From: Neorhizobium tomejilense | GTDB taxonomy: Bacteria; Pseudomonadota; Alphaproteobacteria; Rhizobiales; Rhizobiaceae | Direction: 5' to 3' | Assembly: GCA_002968845.1 (NCBI GenBank) | Contig: PVBG01000016.1 | Location: 62,001-126,000 of the forward strand | DNA length: 64,000 nt | Shown: positions 62,318 through 64,000 of the stretch, piece after piece | How the letters are laid out: every line of letters begins with the position of its first letter | Position numbering within the stretch: position 1 is the stretch's first letter | Program-made: the position numbers and the translations under genes | Notes under the pieces: generated by a model | Databases searched by the model: none | What the model saw: only the letters and a program-made list of their open reading frames with translations | Told to the model about the DNA's origin: nothing

Positions 62318-63232
62318 ATGGCCACCGACACCGCCCCGGCGACGACAGTGAAGAACGAAGATACGCCGCGTGGCTTCGCCTTCGGGCTGACGGCTTATTT
62401 CCTCTGGGGCTTCCTGCCGTTCTACCTGAAGGCCGTCGCCCATATTCCTTCGCTCGAAGTGCTGGCGCACCGGGCGATCTGGTCGGTGCCGGTCGCCGGG
62501 ATCGTTCTGTTGATCCTGCGCCGCACCGGAGATCTCAAGGTGGCGGTGCAGAACCCGCGCATGCTGGCGATGGCCTGCCTGACCGCTCTGATCATCATGG
62601 CGAACTGGGGCATCTATGTGTGGGCGGTTGCTGCCGGGCGGGCGCTCGATGCGGCGCTCGGCTATTTCATCAATCCGCTGTTCAGCATTTTCCTGGCGGC
62701 GGTCCTGCTGAAGGAGCGGCTGGCGCCCGTTCAGCTCGCCGCTATCGGTCTTGTGGTGGTGGCGGTGGTAATCCTCACCTATGATGCGGGCGGATTGCCG
62801 TGGGTATCGCTGGCGCTGACCTTCACCTGGGGGTTCTATGCGCTGTTCCGGAAGACCCTGCCGATCGGCCCGAACCAGGGTTTCTTCCTGGAAGTGCTGC
62901 TGATCAGCATTCCCTGCCTGCCCTATGTGATCTGGCTGGAATCGACCGGCCAGGGCCATCTCCTCAATTCGACCGGCTGGGACACGTTCATCCTGATGGC
63001 CGCCGGCATCGTCACCGCCGCGCCGCTGATGATCTACGCCAACGGCGCAAAACTCCTGAAGCTCTCGACCATCGGCATCATGCAGTATATCGCGCCGACG
63101 ATGATCTTCCTGATCGCCGTCTTCGCCTTCCACGAGCCGCTCAGCCCCGTGAAGCTCGGGGCCTTCGTCCTGATCTGGACGGCGCTGGCGATTTATACCT
63201 GGTCGCTTCTCAAGCAAGCGCGCGGCCGATAG
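62318..63232 (+). CDS. rarD: EamA-family transporter RarD
   Basis: A 304-residue protein with ten membrane helices in two EamA-like halves; GFAFGLTAYFLWGFLPFYLK, then WSVPVAGIVLLILR and NWGIYVWAVAAGRALDAALG are typical of RarD. E. coli RarD is linked to chloramphenicol sensitivity; the exported substrate is unknown. It is followed 20 bases later by the cupin gene. Confidence 0.92.
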   Translation: MATDTAPATTVKNEDTPRGFAFGLTAYFLWGFLPFYLKAVAHIPSLEVLAHRAIWSVPVAGIVLLILRRTGDLKVAVQNPRMLAMACLTALIIMANWGIYVWAVAAGRALDAALGYFINPLFSIFLAAVLLKERLAPVQLAAIGLVVVAVVILTYDAGGLPWVSLALTFTWGFYALFRKTLPIGPNQGFFLEVLLISIPCLPYVIWLESTGQGHLLNSTGWDTFILMAAGIVTAAPLMIYANGAKLLKLSTIGIMQYIAPTMIFLIAVFAFHEPLSPVKLGAFVLIWTALAIYTWSLLKQARGR

Positions 63233-63252
63233 GTCTTTCCCGGAGCATTCCC

Positions 63253-63582
63253 ATGAAAATCAGCGATATCCCGTTCGGTACCACCGACTGGAGCGCCATT
63301 CCGAAGACAGAGCACAAGGGCGACACGGGGCTGGCGATCTGGCAGACCTGCCATTTCGGCGGGATCAGGGTGCGGATGGTCGAATATACCCCAGGCTATC
63401 TCGCCGACCACTGGTGCGTCAAAGGCCATATCCTGCTGTGCCTCGAAGGCGAGTTGGCGACCGAACTCGCCGATGGCCGGGTCTTCGTGCTGACGCCCGG
63501 CATGAGTTATCAGGTGGCCGACGATGCCGAGCCCCACCGCTCCTCGACATCCGTCGGCGCGAAACTCTTCATCGTCGACTAG
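63253..63582 (+). CDS. DHCW-motif cupin fold protein
   Basis: A 109-residue single-domain cupin: MKISDIPFGTTDWSAIPKTE, then DHWCVKGHILLCLEGELATE with the DHxC-type motif that gives the family its name, and SYQVADDAEPHRS with a late His. It probably binds one metal ion; the function is unknown. CGGAGCA lies upstream of the ATG. It is probably co-transcribed with rarD and faces the LOG gene. Confidence 0.9.
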   Translation: MKISDIPFGTTDWSAIPKTEHKGDTGLAIWQTCHFGGIRVRMVEYTPGYLADHWCVKGHILLCLEGELATELADGRVFVLTPGMSYQVADDAEPHRSSTSVGAKLFIVD

Positions 63583-63599
63583 GGCTCAAGCGCCGGCGC

Positions 63600-64000
63600 T
63601 CACAGCCTCGAAATCACCGCGCCCTCGCCGCTCGTCGGCGGGCGCTCCTCACCCTGCTCCAGGATCGCCGGAACGATGTCCTCGACGTCGGCGATGACCA
63701 ACGGCTGGACGAGATGCGCGCGGTGGATGAATCCCTGTTCGCGCATGTGGGTGATGAGGTCGAGCATCGGATCCCAGAAACCGCCGATATTGGCGAACAC
63801 CATCGGCTTCTCATGCCGTCCGAGCTGCGCCCAGGTCATGATCTCGACGATCTCCTCCAAGGTGCCGATGCCGCCCGGCAGGGTCACGAAAGCGTCAGCG
63901 CGCTCGAACATCTTGTGCTTGCGCGCATGCATGTCCTCCGTCACAATCAGCTCGTTGAGCTGGCCGAGCGAATGGCGCGTGGCCTCCATGTCGACCAGGA
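63600..64000 (-). CDS. LOG-family Rossmann-fold protein, N-terminus beyond window
   Basis: The last 133 codons of a LOG/TIGR00730 protein are present. MHARKHKMFERADAFVTLPG, then GIGTLEEIVEIMTWAQLGRH holds the PGGIGTLEE motif that binds the phosphoribosyl nucleotide. LOG proteins release cytokinin bases or act as AMP nucleosidases; in plant-associated bacteria cytokinin formation is possible but not shown. The frame runs to the end of the window. Confidence 0.93.
   Translation of the reverse strand, partial: LVDMEATRHSLGQLNELIVTEDMHARKHKMFERADAFVTLPGGIGTLEEIVEIMTWAQLGRHEKPMVFANIGGFWDPMLDLITHMREQGFIHRAHLVQPLVIADVEDIVPAILEQGEERPPTSGEGAVISRL

Noticed and set aside
63589-63600. AGCGCCGGCGCT palindrome at the cupin/LOG junction
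   Set aside because: Only 12 bases, GC-rich and without a T run; too weak to call a terminator.

Overview
The window looks like chromosomal DNA of a member of the Rhizobiaceae (Rhizobium/Neorhizobium/Agrobacterium group). The reasons are a high G+C content, rhizobial gene orders (rpsF-rpsR-DUF2232-rplI-dnaB-alr-radA-cvpA-purF, lptF-lptG-lptD-surA-pdxA-rsmA, fabD-fabG-acpP-fabF-mltG-yicC-gmk, pepA-holC) and several copies of the large intergenic inverted repeats common in this family. The genus assignment is inference. No rRNA, tRNA, CRISPR array, prophage or transposase was seen.

Layout. 1-2500: the end of a PIN-toxin/Phd-antitoxin pair, an orphan LivH-type permease, and a divergent CGNR zinc-finger regulator with a downstream lipoprotein gene. 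2588-5037: ndk, a glutathione S-transferase and a protein with a degenerate GGDEF domain. 5169-9825: an unrecognised 239-aa protein, a Crp/FNR-type regulator whose first third is AT-rich, an exported trypsin-like protease and an ABC-F ATPase. 9994-13473: three Tad-type minor pilin genes and a polysaccharide deacetylase lipoprotein. 13492-24127: holC, pepA, a PAP2 phosphatase, then the outer-membrane biogenesis cluster lptF-lptG-lptD-surA-like with pdxA and rsmA. 24189-25430: a methyltransferase whose start codon lies inside a palindrome, and a small lipoprotein. 25678-32274, all minus strand: the type II fatty-acid synthesis block fabD-fabG-acpP-fabF, then mltG, yicC and gmk. 32439-37812: an aldo/keto reductase, two paralogous RTX-like calcium-binding repeat proteins and a convergent animal-type heme peroxidase.

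38217-48845 is the conserved rpsF to purF block. It is interrupted by two toxin-antitoxin modules: a TumE/TumA pair with a frameshifted toxin between dnaB and alr, and a ParD/ParE pair between alr and radA. 48846-56245 is a more fluid segment with three copies of the large inverted repeat, an SDR oxidoreductase, small membrane proteins, cysS, a DUF559 protein and a tightly coupled run of three GFA-family genes plus a prolyl iminopeptidase. 56246-64000 carries cimA, an aminoglycoside-phosphotransferase-like kinase, rsgA, a 52-aa protein, a pentapeptide-repeat protein, an isoaspartyl methyltransferase-like protein, rarD, a DHCW-motif cupin and the end of a LOG-family gene.

Most interesting points: the RTX/RTX/peroxidase group at 33713-37812; palindromes placed on start codons or promoters (1413-1445, 24182-24196, 42496-42533), which imply leaderless, operator-controlled transcripts; the one-base frameshift in tumE; the composition break inside the Crp-like gene; and the 44-bp perfect inverted repeat at 48909-49082.
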